From Plasmodiophora brassicae (taxonomy: Eukaryota > Endomyxa > Phytomyxea > Plasmodiophorida > Plasmodiophoridae): a stretch of DNA of 64,000 bases. This document shows, piece by piece, positions 20,440 to 32,300 of the stretch (the first letter of the stretch is position 1; the number at the start of each line of letters is the position of its first letter). The translations under genes were made by a program, and so were the position numbers. The DNA is taken from assembly GCA_039704465.1 (NCBI GenBank), contig JASFAU010000016.1, forward strand, positions 186,001-250,000. The letters are read 5' to 3'. The notes beneath the pieces were generated by a model that worked only from the letters and a program-made list of their open reading frames with translations, had not been told where the DNA came from and did not search any database.

Positions 20440-21663
20440 ATGGACCAGTCAGGTTCGTTGTCGACGGCGGTAACGCAGGTGGAACGACAGATCGCGTCGT
20501 TGCAATTCGTGCAAGCGACGCAGGGCGACAGGTTGCAGACGCTTCGTAGCCAGATCGACGCGCTGGTGACCAGCAATGAGTTTGTCGAGCGTCTGGCCCT
20601 CGGGCAGACCAATGACGATGTGGACTTGGCTGTTAGCGAACTGGACACAGAGGTCGTCACTCACGCGGACCAGAATTTATACACGGCGCGTGAGCTTCAG
20701 AACACCATGGCGCAGGCGGCGCCTATGGTTGACTTCCTGGCCCATGTGGACATCATCAAGAGAATCGCGGCTGCGTACCATTCCGATATCGGCCCTCCAT
20801 CGACCTTCCTCAGGACCTTGCCGTCCCTTCCGGAGTGGATCCAGTCCACGCGGAATGACGGGTGCGATTGGCACCAGAAACTGGAATCGTTCTGGACGCG
20901 AACCGATGCAATCGAGGCAACGTGCAGGAAGATCGCCCCGTTACAGAAAGCAGTGCAGACTCGTACGAAAATGCATCGAGAAATGAATGCAATGGTGACG
21001 ATCGCGGATCAAGAATTGACTGTCATTGGACCTCGCCTTTCACGAATCGCCGAGCACGGCCAGAAAGTGATGAGCGAGATCGAGGAGCGCGAGCGAGCGA
21101 CGGTGGAATGCACATTGGCTGCTGATGAGCTGCGAGACAACGTCGCGCGTCTTATCACGACGGAGGACGGCGGAAACACACTTGAACTGGATAAGACCAT
21201 GGAGGATCACGTCGAGGAGGTCGCGAAGATCCAGACGACTTTCGTCGACGTTTTCAACGCTTGGTCACGGGAGCATGCACGATTGCAGGGAGACACGAAG
21301 ACATATCTCGCAGAGGTCAAGAAGGTGCATCAGCGGATCCAGGACTGTAAGAACGCCATGCGAGCAGCGCAAAGCGAAGTCAACCAGGTCGGGGAGCGCG
21401 TCCAAGCCCTCATGAAAGGTGCCGACAACGAGCGCATGCACGGCAGCACGGTCGACTGGGATCAGGTCGCCCAGCGCATCGCCGACATCGGCCGCGCCAA
21501 CAACTCGGTCGGCGATGGCCGCGCCGCCGTCCTAAACGACATGCACGCCCAGATGGCCACCCTGGCCGACTGCAACGCTCGCCTCGTCCACGCCGTCCAA
21601 CAGCTCCAAGACCAATCCAGGCACATTCGCGGCCAACTCTTCCTCCAACACAAACCAATATAA
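20440..21663 (+). CDS. Coiled-coil protein of unknown function
   Basis: 407 residues from the ATG at 20440 (an upstream in-frame GTG extension is ignored). The protein is almost wholly alpha-helical with heptad-like stretches (VERQIASLQFVQATQ, DRLQTLRSQIDALV, SRIAEHGQKVMSEIEERERA, TKTYLAEVKKVHQRIQDC). A less coiled centre carries LPSLPEWIQS. Composition and length resemble cytoskeletal or kinetochore subunits such as dynactin- or HAUS-type proteins, but no specific signature is visible. It is followed 105 bp later by another plus-strand gene. Confidence 0.7.
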   Translation: MDQSGSLSTAVTQVERQIASLQFVQATQGDRLQTLRSQIDALVTSNEFVERLALGQTNDDVDLAVSELDTEVVTHADQNLYTARELQNTMAQAAPMVDFLAHVDIIKRIAAAYHSDIGPPSTFLRTLPSLPEWIQSTRNDGCDWHQKLESFWTRTDAIEATCRKIAPLQKAVQTRTKMHREMNAMVTIADQELTVIGPRLSRIAEHGQKVMSEIEERERATVECTLAADELRDNVARLITTEDGGNTLELDKTMEDHVEEVAKIQTTFVDVFNAWSREHARLQGDTKTYLAEVKKVHQRIQDCKNAMRAAQSEVNQVGERVQALMKGADNERMHGSTVDWDQVAQRIADIGRANNSVGDGRAAVLNDMHAQMATLADCNARLVHAVQQLQDQSRHIRGQLFLQHKPI

Positions 21664-21767
21664 CGCTTAACAGCAGCTGGTTGGTTCAGGGGCCCGGTTA
21701 CATACCCGAAAGCCCCAAACTCCGTCACGCAGTCCGCAGTGGCGTCCTCGTTGACTCGCTCGTAGCG

Positions 21768-22217
21768 ATGGCGCAAGGGAAACGATCGTTTGCAGCGAAG
21801 CCATTTGGCAAGACCGGCGCAGGGAAAAGCGCCTTGATGAAACGTGTTAAAAATGGTAGCATGGCTTGTAGGCTGGATTTGGCGGTTATTGACGTGGCAT
21901 TAGCGCCGACGAAACGGAAGAAAGCGCGGGCGTCGACGATGACGTCGGCAATTAATCGAAACATTGAGGCGCTGATTATTCAGAGAGCGTCGGCTACGGG
22001 AAGCGACTTCAATGTTGTCAAGAAGGGCGCTCAGACTGTTGTGAAGGCACGGCGGAAGGACCTTGTAAAGACTGTTGCGAACCGCGCCGTACGGAAGGCC
22101 TCCGGAAAGTACGACCCAGAGCTCGCCGAGTTGAAGGAAGAGATTCAGGTAATCAAAGGCGAGCAGCCGAACGACGACGACTCATATGATGAGGGCGACC
22201 TCATGAGACTGATGTGA
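21768..22217 (+). CDS. Small basic, probably nuclear or nucleolar protein
   Basis: 149 residues from the first ATG. Two lysine/arginine-rich stretches (APTKRKKARAS and KARRKDLVKTV) flank a helical middle (SAINRNIEALIIQRAS). The C-terminus is acidic (NDDDSYDEGDLMRLM). This layout is common among ribosome-biogenesis factors, but I cannot name a family. It ends 45 bp from the convergent pseudoprotease gene. Confidence 0.6.
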   Translation: MAQGKRSFAAKPFGKTGAGKSALMKRVKNGSMACRLDLAVIDVALAPTKRKKARASTMTSAINRNIEALIIQRASATGSDFNVVKKGAQTVVKARRKDLVKTVANRAVRKASGKYDPELAELKEEIQVIKGEQPNDDDSYDEGDLMRLM

Positions 22218-22262
22218 CGGATCCGCAAGGAACGGTAAACTATTTTCCATGCACTTATTCTG

Positions 22263-23937
22263 TCACGGGTTCTGCATTCTTGGCGTCGCGGCCAGGACGT
22301 TCGACTCAATTCCGCAGTCACCGAACAGGATCTTGAACTTTCCGTTGTCGCCCCATCCTGGTCCCCAGCTTGGCTGACCGCTCCAGTAGGGTAGGCCTCC
22401 CGCCACACCCCATCCAGTGATCTTGACAGTGAGCGTACCGAGCAAATCGCCAGTGACGTGCCGGTAGACACCCGAACTATAACTGTCCTGCAAGGTCGGC
22501 AATGCGATCGAGGAGTTCGCACGCGATTGTACCTCAGGAAGTCAGTGTACAACAGCATAGACGCGATGACCGGGCCTTCGGTCATGATTTCCATTTGGAT
22601 TTGGTCGGTGGCTGCTGGAACCTTGTAGTTCTTGTCGCCAAACACTTTGCTTGAGCCCCAGGCCATGCTGCTATTTGAGCACCTGGCAACCAGTTCAGCT
22701 ATGTGGCATGTTGCGAGTGCCAACAGGCACCCTACGAATGCGAGCATGTGTCGGGCTTGACGATATCCGGGCACGGGTACGGATGTTGACAAGGCGGGAC
22801 AGTGTACGGAAGGCAGGTTTCTGAAACGATCCCGTCTCGAACAAAATAGTAGAGAGGGCCGTCAGGCTGGTTCTCTTTACACTGAGATGAACAATAATCT
22901 GCCCCAAGCCTCCATCAGTAAAAGTCCCTGCAATAAACACGAGCCTGCTTACCGCAACAGGCGACGACATCTTGTGCAGACAGTCTCGTTGACCTGCCAC
23001 CCTTGGATGCGATGCAAATCCTATCGCTGACCGACTCGACTGAGGCAATGGCTGATGATGATGCACATGCACCTTGGTCACGAATCGTCGCAATCCCGGG
23101 ACATATGCTGCCCCACATCTCAAGTGACTCGAAGCGGGCGGGAATATTCTGTTTGCCAATCGAGCGAGCAGGCCTGACCTCCATTGTAGACGTAAACTGC
23201 TCTCGTGATTGGTAGCAAAGAGATCGAGCATATCCAAGAGACTTTCCAGCGAACTTGGAATTTGTCTTTGATCGCCACGAATGAGCATGCTTCTGCAGAG
23301 CGGACATCATCTCGTCCGAAAAGACGGGCGCGTCCGCATGTGTCGCTGCGCTGGGAAGCAGAACAACAGCCGGCGATCGTCGACTGGAATTAATCGTGAA
23401 CCGAACACAAGCTATTGCGGAAGCGTGCGTGTCAAGGATCGAGAACGTAACAACATGCGCACCAGCGGGGAAATCAGCCTCGACGCTAAACGACTTGGTA
23501 ACCGAGAACGGTGTCCCCACAACAGGACAGGCTCCAGGCTCAAAAGCCCAGCATAGCGGTCTGGTCATGGAGAAGAATGGCGCACCGCTCGCTGTCACAT
23601 CAATCTGAAGAGTCGTGTCGTGGACTGTGAAACACCAGGGTCAACTCGGATCGACATCGTCATCACTCGCCATCGACCTTGTTGTAGGAATTTCCCGGTG
23701 ACTACAATGGTAGCGCTTGTCGCAGCGACGATCGCCGGGGGCGACAAGTCAATCTGATCCGCCGTTAGCGGAAGGCATCAGCCATTACAGCGCCGTTCTG
23801 CCAACCTGAAGGCCCGCCACGACCAGCGACGTCGCCTGTGCGCATGTCTCGAACGGCACCTGGACGGCCATGCCACACGCCATGCCGATAAGAACGACAG
23901 CAACGGCCCTGTCGGCGCGCCCCATAGCGCATCGCAT
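22263..23937 (-). CDS. ML (NPC2-like lipid-binding) domain fused to inactive cathepsin B-like protease
   Basis: Secreted or endolysosomal fusion. A signal peptide (AVAVVLIGMACGMAVQ) leads into an ML domain: FETCAQATS, IDLSPPAIVAATSATIVVTG, PLCWAFEPGACP, CVRFTIN. A short linker and a papain-family C1A domain follow. Structural marks of cathepsin B are kept (SDRICIASKGG, LSAQDVVACC, DFLSYSSGVYRHVTG, WGDNGKFKIL, GDCGIES). All three catalytic positions are changed: the Cys in QGACASSSA is Ser, the His segment reads LGTLTVKITGWG, and the Asn segment reads YWSGQPSW. It cannot be a normal cysteine protease; a scaffold or binding role is likely. Seven short introns are needed, two of them only 25-26 nt. 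Divergent from FIG4. Start could also be 23925. Confidence 0.85.
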
Positions 23938-24203
23938 GGCCACGCTGGCACGAATCAAAACGAGGTTGTCACGCGGCACGCCGCATGCGACCCCAAAACG
24001 ATGGAGCAGGTGGCGACCATTCAGGCGCCGTTTGACTGTCGCGCTCGCCACCGCCACTCACAACCTACCTCGTCATTTTATGAGGAGCTGGCGACTGTCA
24101 TTTATATCCGCGTAGGCGCCTGAAAAGAGTTCAGAAAATTCGCCAAAGCGTTTCATAAAACCCCGTTGGTGGGATCGCTACTTGGCAGTAGGTTGCCGTG
24201 TCG
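23938..24203. promoter_or_regulatory. Divergent promoter region, pseudoprotease gene and FIG4
   Basis: 266 bp separate the two outward-facing starts. No TATA box or clear motif was seen. Confidence 0.4.
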
Positions 24204-27047
24204 ATGACGTCGCGGCCGGATGTGAGAAAGGTACCGTCCGGGACGCGGCTGCCGCCTGTGTTCCCGACGCTCGGCAAGTTCGTCCTGTACGAGACGCGGA
24301 TTGTACGTGTGTAGAGGATGTGGGACCCGCCGTGTCTCGCGCTCATGCCTCGTCCAGCGGTTCTACATGATCGCACATTGCCCATTGACCCGATCGTATC
24401 GCGTTATGAAGATCGAGCGGAACGATCCGACCCGCCTTGCTGTGACAATCGTTGCTAGCGATTACACTCGGAAGCAGGTTCGGTTGGCCTAGGCATGTTA
24501 AAAACCGGCTGCTTGTAACGACACCACGTGTCCAGGTGCATGATTTGCTGGATATGATCAAGGCTGCGAACACGAACGCGGGTGGACTATGCAAATGTGT
24601 CACCGCAGTTGGCATCCTGGGCTTCATTCGGGTTGGCTGGGAACCTGGCGCATCTCAACCAACGTATCCTAACGCAACGTTGATCAGTTCTTGCAAGGGT
24701 ACTACTTGGTTCTCGCTACTGAACGCCGCTGCGTTGGGCAAATCGGTACCCACAGAATGTAGAACCTGATACGCCCTTGCTGTGGACGTAACGCCAACCT
24801 CATACAAGTGGTCCGATAGATTTAGCGTGTCTGGGACGGCCTTGATCCCTATCACATCGTCTTCGTTGCTCCAGGGCTCAACCAGTGCTCAGGTACAAAG
24901 CATTATAATTGGGAAATTCGTTTGGCTGATAGTGCGACGAGACGTTTAGGTTCGCATGGACGAAGCGCGGTATAAAGATCTATTGTCCACCTTGGACTTG
25001 ACGACGAACTACTATTTCTCTTACACGTACGATCTGACTCGCACGCTGCAGACGAATATGCTGTCGCATGCGGCTGATGAACGGAGACCAGCGTCCATGT
25101 TCATTTGGAACTGGTTTCTCATCGAGGAGGCGCGGAAAATTGATGGGGTTCGTAAGAGTGGCGACATCATCAGGCTGAGATGTTGAGTTCCCCTCTGTCA
25201 GATTAATGATCCTCCATGGCTGCTGCACGTCATTCATGGGTACTTTGAACATCGAAAGTGTTCATTGTTCGGCGGCCGCTCGCTATCCATATACCTCATT
25301 TCACGAAAGTCTCGCTTGTTCGCGGGAACTCGCTATCTGAAACGGGGCATCAGTTTTGAAGGAAATTCAGCGAACGATGTCGAAACAGAGCAGATATGTC
25401 ATGACAGGAACCAGGTTTGTACGGCGCTCATTGCAATGGTGTCCTTTGAAAAAAGGTTCATTCTTCAGGGCTGTGTTCGAGATTCGGGCTTGTTCACAAG
25501 TTACGTTCAGCATCGGGCGAGCGTCCCTCTGTATTGGACTCAGGTATCATCGTTGTTTGCAACTCCTTGGAGTACCGACATGTCGCTTTAGGAACCCAAT
25601 GCAATGGTAGCCAGACCGACGATCATGATACAAGTCGCCGATCCAGTGGCGAGAGGAATGCGGCGACATTTCCAAGATTTGCTGCAGCGTTACGGCGCTC
25701 CAGTAATATGTTTGAACTTGATCCGGTTAGAAACTAATGGGCGTTTGTGCAATGACTTATCCGTGTACTACAGGCAATCCGAGCATGTTGTTCGGGAATG
25801 CACGCTTGGCGAGCCGTTCAGAAACGGAATTGCATTCCTGAACGAACTCGCCAAAGATGACGAGCGCATCGAATACATTGCATTTGACTTCAAGAGAGTG
25901 TCCAAGTCTCGCGACCACCACATTGCAGATGTAAGTCGCCAACCGCTCTGTGCAAGTATGCCAGTTCGTGACGGTATTTGATCAGGACCTTGAAGAGGTT
26001 GCCGAGGGTGTTATCGAGAGAACCGGAATGTTTTTCAGTGGTGATACGTACCCATTGGACACGACGTCGCCCGGCTTTAGACAACGTGGGATTTGCCGGT
26101 CCAACTGCATTGACAGTCTTGACCGGTATTCGGCTCCCACCTCTGAAATGCCTGTTGCTGAGGGTTGGCCAGGACGAACGTCGCCCAGTTCTGCATCGGC
26201 AAACGTGCCTTGGGACACCAGGTCGGTTTCGGCGTGATGCCATCTTTGTCAAAGGGCTGACCAGTGTGGATGTAGCTCCATTCCATGGGGTTCTTGTTGG
26301 ATGCGTCGTTGCCTAAAGACAGTCCCCTTGTGAAACTGCTCCTTGATATGTACGAACGCATGGGAGATTGCCTTGCGTTGCAGTATGGCGGGTCCATGAT
26401 GCATCGACAGGTACTTCTCTTGTGAGACTTTCATATTTGTGCAATTGAAAGGGTACCTGAGCAGATGCGGAAAGATCGTGCTCAAACAAATGCATCGGTT
26501 CCGGTTCTGTACCGACTTCGCACGCCGAACAAGCCGAAGGAACTACTCGTTTCCATTCTTCGTCACTATCAGGTACGGTTCTGCAAACAAGTTATCGTAC
26601 CGGGTGCTGCTGACACTCTCAACGCAGAATAGTTTTCAAGACAAGGACAAACAGGATGCCCTCAATTTATTTCTCGGCAAGTTTAAGCCTCTCGAGTCTG
26701 CTGTGAACATTTGGGACCTTTCATCCGACTTTTACCTGCATAGCAATCCGCAGCGCGTTGCTGACGTTTCCCAGACGACAGCCAATTGGACAGAGGCATT
26801 TGTTGCCGCGTTTGATTCATCGATTCGTCGAGCAGGTCAGCCGCCATCGTTGGATGCGCCATTGCAACATGCGCAGTCAGACGCGTACTTCGACGAGAAG
26901 TTCGACGCGAGCTCATACACAATGCTGGACGACCTGTTCGAGAACAATCGCAGTCAGTTAATTGTCTTCAATCCTGCTGTTGAGGCGGGTCGAAAGGTCG
27001 CGTCTGAAGAATACCGCGCCCTGGATTGGCACTCAGGGAATTGGTAA
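24204..27047 (+). CDS. FIG4: FIG4/SAC3-type polyphosphoinositide phosphatase (SAC domain)
   Basis: Dephosphorylates PI(3,5)P2 on endolysosomal membranes in complex with PIKfyve/Fab1 and VAC14. Exons begin 24204-24302 and 24358-24477, and at least ten more follow with introns of about 45-60 nt. SAC marks in order: KFVLYETRI, FYMIAHCPLTRSYRVMKIER, YYLVLATERRCVGQIGTHR, LTTNYYFSYTYDLTRTLQ, FIWNWFLIEE, WLLHVIHGYF, FAGTRYLKRGISFEGNSAND, VETEQICHD, SYVQHRASVPLYWTQ, the catalytic CX5R motif in RSNCIDSLDR, then TNVAQFCIGKRALGHQ and LALQYGGSMMHRQ. The FIG4-specific KDKQDALNLFLGKFKP and SSDFYLH blocks are present. The catalytic Cys and Arg are intact. The C-terminal end beyond 27047 may continue through one or two more exons (to about 27574). 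Confidence 0.93.
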
Positions 27048-27776
27048 CAGACTGATACCGGATCGGCATCGGGCGGTGTCGTCTTTCGTTTATGGCGGTC
27101 ATTCTACGTTCGCCACAGCGACCCTCCTGGTCCGAATTCGTGTCATGTGGATGGAAACGCTGATGACACCCTCGGCCTCGTACGTATGCACATTCACGAT
27201 GCTGCGCTACATTGCTGATAATGGAGGCATATCAGGTTAATCCAAGCCTGGCGTATGGGGCGTACGCTTTCCGCTGTCCTGTAATGCCTACAGACACCTG
27301 CCGAAACAGTCCTGCAACCAATACGTTCAGGTTCACGTACCCAACCTCCTGCGAAACACACGAACGCTTCACCAGGTGCATATTGCCACTCCCGTGCCTT
27401 CAATGGCTTCTTACTCTCCGCGCCTCACATAGGTACAAGGCTGCCTGCCCTGAAACGGTGTCTCCGCTCGCTGGTCAACTACAACATCAACCGCATTCAG
27501 CTGTCGTCACTGAAATCGTCCTTGACCCGCGGGCGTACGGTCCAGATGAGTTCTCCGTCGCCGGTTTCACATAAACATGCGACGAAGAACGTGCGCACAA
27601 CGAACACGGCCGACGGTCGGCGATGTGACTCCCGATAGCACGCCCTGGGGCAGCATCTCAAGGATGGTGGAATCGTTGCCTCGTCCCTGCCGTGTCCATC
27701 CAGCAAAGGTTTAGCTAGTGCCTGCTGTGTCCTGAATTGGGCAGTTTATCACGAAACGACGTTGCAGGTCGAACGT
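27048..27776. other. 3' region of FIG4, no independent gene supported
   Basis: A donor at the end of the last clear FIG4 exon (near 27043) and an acceptor near 27119 keep the frame open into 27120-27240. A further frame is open at 27212-27574. Neither end shows a FIG4 signature I can verify, so these are left as possible C-terminal exons. Confidence 0.35.
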
Positions 27777-28025
27777 CTAGAAGTCGTCGCCGGTGACGCC
27801 TTCACCGCCGGCGCTGGACCCTGATGCGCCGGCCCCATACCCGGCGGTCCCGCCACTGCTGTCCGTCGACGCTCCTGACGACGATTCCGTGCCGTCGCTC
27901 GATGTGCTGGCGCCAAACCCGCCGCCGATCCCGTCGTCGACGTCCTGGAGCGCCTCGAACTTGCTGGACGCCAGCGTCGACACGATCAGCGCGATGACCA
28001 TGATGAACAACACGAACGACCTCAT
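27777..28025 (-). CDS. Tiny secreted Gly/Ser-rich protein
   Basis: 82 residues from the ATG at 28023-28025. A clear signal sequence (RSFVLFIMVIALIVSTLASS) is followed by an acidic Gly/Ser/Thr-rich tail (SSGASTDSSGGTAGYGAG) with no cysteines. Such tails are seen in wall-associated or mucin-like proteins. A 39-residue upstream extension is open but lies before the signal peptide and is not used here. Function unknown. Confidence 0.6.
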   Translation of the reverse strand: MRSFVLFIMVIALIVSTLASSKFEALQDVDDGIGGGFGASTSSDGTESSSGASTDSSGGTAGYGAGASGSSAGGEGVTGDDF

Positions 28026-28159
28026 TGTCGGAATGACGATCACGGCTAGCCGCTCGACGCTTTTCAGGGTGTTCCCGACATGTGGCCCGGAACGGTATCC
28101 CCTACGCGGAATGCTCCGATGGCCATTCCCGAAGACTTGCATGGCAAATGCTTCCTCGT

Positions 28160-29192
28160 CTATACTAATGGGTCACTGTTAGGGGGAGCCTTGCCGAAGA
28201 AGAGGTGCAACAGGTCGTCTCGTCGGTCGTACTGATGCACGATGGCGTACGGGGGCCGTTCAGGATGTCGTATGGCTACGACGGCACCATCGACAACGGG
28301 ACCATCTTCGGCGGTCAAATAATGAGCCACGCTGCCATCAGGTATGTCGATAAAGTGCAGGTCGGCGACCTGGCCCGACCAGATGAGGAAGTTGTGGATG
28401 CCTTGGTCCGTCCCGACGATCTGACATGATGCATGACGTACGAGCTGGGACGCCAAACGCTCTACGTAATCGCGGACGGCCGCCGTCGTGCCCAGGGTGA
28501 TACCAGAGCACGATATCTTCCTGTCCTTCAGTTCGTCCAGCACCTGCGGCCCGAAGCACAACTCGATCCATCTCTTGTTGTAGTAGCACTGAAGGGCAGT
28601 CAGGAACGGTAACGCTCTGTCGCCGGGGGCACTTGCTTACGGTTCCAATGGTGTTGTACGCTTCTAACGTCGGAAACAGGCCGGTCTGGTTCCCAATGAC
28701 GTCGAACGGGTCCCGCTGGAACATTGTGTCGCGGACGTCGGCGAGGAGGATCCGAGATCGACCATGGAGGAACGGGCCTGCTTCGCGGAACCATTGCCGG
28801 ATAACCAGCCACCGATAGTTCGTCGGGTGCGTCAAAGGCGAACCGAGAACGTCAATGTCGAAGACGTGCAGAGTGACGTCGTATGGGCGGACGAGGTCGA
28901 CAATCGAGGACCCGGTGGCCTGGTCCACGAAGAGCACCAGACGAGGAGACGGTCCGGCCGCGCGGCGGAAGGACGTGACAAACAGCAGGAGCTCACGATG
29001 GCCAACGTTGGACGCCATCCCCAGGCAGTGGTCCTGAACGAGAACGGGTTGTTCCGCCGTCCTGTACGCATCGATGGGCGTCGGCTGGACCGGTGTATAC
29101 GTCGACGACATATAGACGACGATGCTGATGAGCGAAACGCATACGACGGCCGTCACTGTGCACGGCACCCTGCCTTGCCGCTGCCGTTGCAT
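28160..29192 (-). CDS. Type II membrane glycosyltransferase-like protein
   Basis: Golgi-type topology: short cytoplasmic tail (QRQRQGRVPC), one membrane anchor (VTAVVCVSLISIVVYMSS), then a luminal GT-A-like domain. Key blocks are LLLFVTSFRRA, TNYRWLVIRQWF, RILLADVRDTMFQRDPFD (acidic metal-site-like motif), YNKRWIELCFG, ISCSGITLGTTAAVRDYVE, and GTDQGIHNFLIWSG near the C-terminus. The two exons join in phase across a GT-AG intron at about 28580-28632. The pattern matches families of predicted nucleotide-sugar transferases in protists and plants; the sugar and acceptor are unknown. The start is taken at the ATG just before the anchor; a longer open frame upstream lacks protein-like features. Divergent from the giant gene at 29319. 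Confidence 0.78.
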
Positions 29193-29318
29193 GCCGAAAC
29201 AGTCTGACGAATTCGAGAACAACCCGGTCGGACCCGTCAGGGTCGCGCCCCACCGCCCCCCCCCCCAACCTGGCCAGGCTGCGCCAGTGTCGTCAGAGGG
29301 CGCTCTGGCACCCTCCGA
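29193..29318. promoter_or_regulatory. Short divergent promoter with an 11-C run
   Basis: Only 126 bp separate the glycosyltransferase and giant-gene starts. A run of eleven C (29256-29266) is the only striking element. Confidence 0.4.
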
Positions 29319-32300
29319 ATGGCGACCAGCGGCCCCGACGCGACTGAGGACCCGGTCCTGAACGGGGATGGCGCCACTGTTCCCGCAGCGACCCGTGACG
29401 TCGGCCCGGTCGATCACTACGCAGACCCGGGTGGTGATCCATCTGCCATCCCATCGGATCGGCTCCTGGCGCAGATGATGGCAGCCTGGCTTGCCCGTCA
29501 AACCCCACCGCCCGCGCCGACGTACCTTGTCGCACCCAGCGGAGCGCTCAGCGGCCCCCGGAAACTGAATGCAATCGGCCTGACGTTCATTCCCGACGAC
29601 TATGGCGACGACGGTAACGTTGTCCAGGAAACGCAGCCGACCACTGACGCCAAGCCCTCGCACCGCCAGCCCGATCCTACCTCGACCTTGTCGGCATCGT
29701 TCGCATTGGCCGCCACAGGGCACAATGCTCCGACCTGGATGCACCCGCTCTTCCTCGGCCTATTCTGCCAGTCCTGGTTCCGGACCGATGCCGATCGGCC
29801 AGGAGCGAACCCATCGGCAGCGTCGCGCATGCAGAACACTGCTGCTGTCTGGGCGGCGCTCGCCGACGTGCTCGAGAAGTTGCTGAATGGCAACCGGGAC
29901 TGGGTCGCCGACGTCACCGCCGGCGCCGGGGAATTACGCCTACGCCACATGCGTTCCATTATGCAAACGACGTCGGCATTGTGCCTAGACCTGGTCGGCG
30001 TTGCCGCCGCTGGCGCACCCATCGATCGCGTCCTGTCGCTGGTGGCGTACCTGCGACGCGAGATCGCCGCCCTGATCGACGGCGAGGTCCTCATCGTCCC
30101 CTGCGGGTGGCGCAGCGACGACGACATCGGGTTCGCGCACATGGTCGTCATCAAGGACCCCGACGACTCGTTCACGGTCGGCATCGTCAACACATTGGAG
30201 CGCGCCGGCCTGCGATCGTACCATCCGTGCACGGCGAGGTTCCCGCCCGGGTTCCGATATCGCACCGCGCTCGAACTTCGCCGCGTCCCTCGTGACCGCC
30301 TGCTGAACGACGCCCTGTGGTACGCCATCGTCGACATGCAGGTCTCCCGTTCGCCGCTGCATTCTCCGGCGCTGTTCTACGAGGTGATCGTGCCGTTCAT
30401 CCGCGGGCCGGGCTCCGACGCTGCCGCTCCGGAGGCGGCATCCGGGATGCCCTGGAGGCGCGCGCAAACCGCGCAGCGATGCTCGGCGGCCCTGCCGATG
30501 GCGTGCGTCGAGTACCTCGCGTACGCGAAAGGGTTCCCGGAGCACGACGTCGAGCGGATCGTGTACAACATCCAGCGGCAGGTGTTCGCGATGGCGCGGG
30601 ACGACCTCCAGGCGTGCCGCGTGGACGAACGCGACGTCGGCTGGATGTTCGCGGCGTGCCAGCGGATGGCGATCGACAGCGCGGACGTGCTGGAGCGCGG
30701 GCGGATCCGGGGGCGGCAAGGGCCCGATATCCAGGCCATGATCGAGAGCGTCATGCGCGTGTGCCGGCCACCGTTGTCGACGTTGCCGCCCGAGGAGCTG
30801 GTCGGTCTCGCTGATGCTGACCTACCCGCGGACGAGGACGTCGGCGATGTCGATCACGGCGGCGAGGACGGTTCGGCGCCAGACGGTGCTGAGCAGCTGG
30901 ATTATGAACCGCCGCCCGCCTTCGACTTACCGTCGCTGATCGGCAACGTGGACGTTGTCGACGGATCCACCCAGCACGTCGCGGCTGCCAGGGCAACGCG
31001 TTTCGAGCAATTCCCAGGCGGCAACGACGTCATCGACGCGGTCGCGCTCTGCCATTCGAGTTGCCTCTCGGCGGGGTCGTCGTCGCCCTGGATGCGCCTG
31101 TTGACAATTCGGGACATGGCCGTATCCGTCCCGATCCAACCAGCAGCCGACGCGCGCGCCATCTGCCCGCCTGTCGACGACCTGATGGCCTGGATGGTCG
31201 ACGACGTGCAGGCGATCCCGATCGTCGACGTTGCCCTGGTCGGCGACATGCTGGTCGTCGGTGGTGCGCTGCTCGCGATCGCCCACGCGTCCAACCAGAT
31301 CCGGCACGGAATCCCGAATGACGTCGTCGTCGACCTGATGGCGTCCGGGGCGACCTGGACGACGTCTTCGTCGACGGTCGACGCCCTGCGGGATCGCTCC
31401 ATGGCGTACCTGAAGACGTGCATTCGGGAACCCGGGCAGGACGTCGATGCCATTGTCGGTCGCCTTCGCGACCTGCTTCGAGCGTGCGTCAGCTGTCGCC
31501 AGGGTGCCGATACGGGCCTTGTCGTGCTGGGCCCGAGCGGCCCAGGCCCCGGCAGCGTGAGCGCCTATGTCACAGGCGCCCCGGACGACCTCGACGAGTG
31601 CCAGCTGCGGTCACGTGTGGACCGGTCGGTCGGCGTGGGCGTCTGCCTGGACCTGTCCCTGGAGCAGAACCAGATCGCTGTGGAGCTGCTAACGTGCCCG
31701 TCGATGCGTATCCCGTTGCTGTTGGCGTTCGGCGCCGATCACGCCCGCCAGGTCTGTGCGTCGCCCCGCCTGCAAGCGTTGCTGTACTCGGCCGTGTTCG
31801 ACCCTGGCGCTGAACGCGCCGCCGGCCAGCTGGCGTACGAATTCGCTCACGCACCCGATGCGACAATCGCACCGTGCACCGCTCTTCTGGAACGGGCGCT
31901 CGTCGAGGACGAGCAGCGCAGCGGTCTGGATTCGCTCCTGTTCCTGGCCCGGTTCGCGTCCCGGTTTGCGTCCGGGATGAAGGTGATCGCCAGGTCGGTT
32001 CGGTGTCGTAGAACCTGGGACTGAGCGCGTTCGACCAGGTGGCGAACGTGGAGCGCCCCGCGTTCCGGTTGGCGCTGGAGCGAATCGCGGAACGATTGAC
32101 GCGACGAATATCGGAACGCGACGACGGCGGGCGTCCGCTGTGCCTGTACCTGTTGCATGCTGGGCGTTTGCTGCTTTCCCTCGACGACGACGATTGCCTG
32201 GCGAGCGCCGTCTTTATCGCGACCTGGACCCGGCTCGTCGTCTCCGACGCTGACGGCCGGCGGCTTCTCGCTCGGCATCACGTATCGATCGCCACCGTCC

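Noticed and set aside
29193..29744. Upstream extension of the glycosyltransferase frame
   Set aside because: It would place 180 residues before the membrane anchor, overlaps the giant gene, and has no protein-like features.
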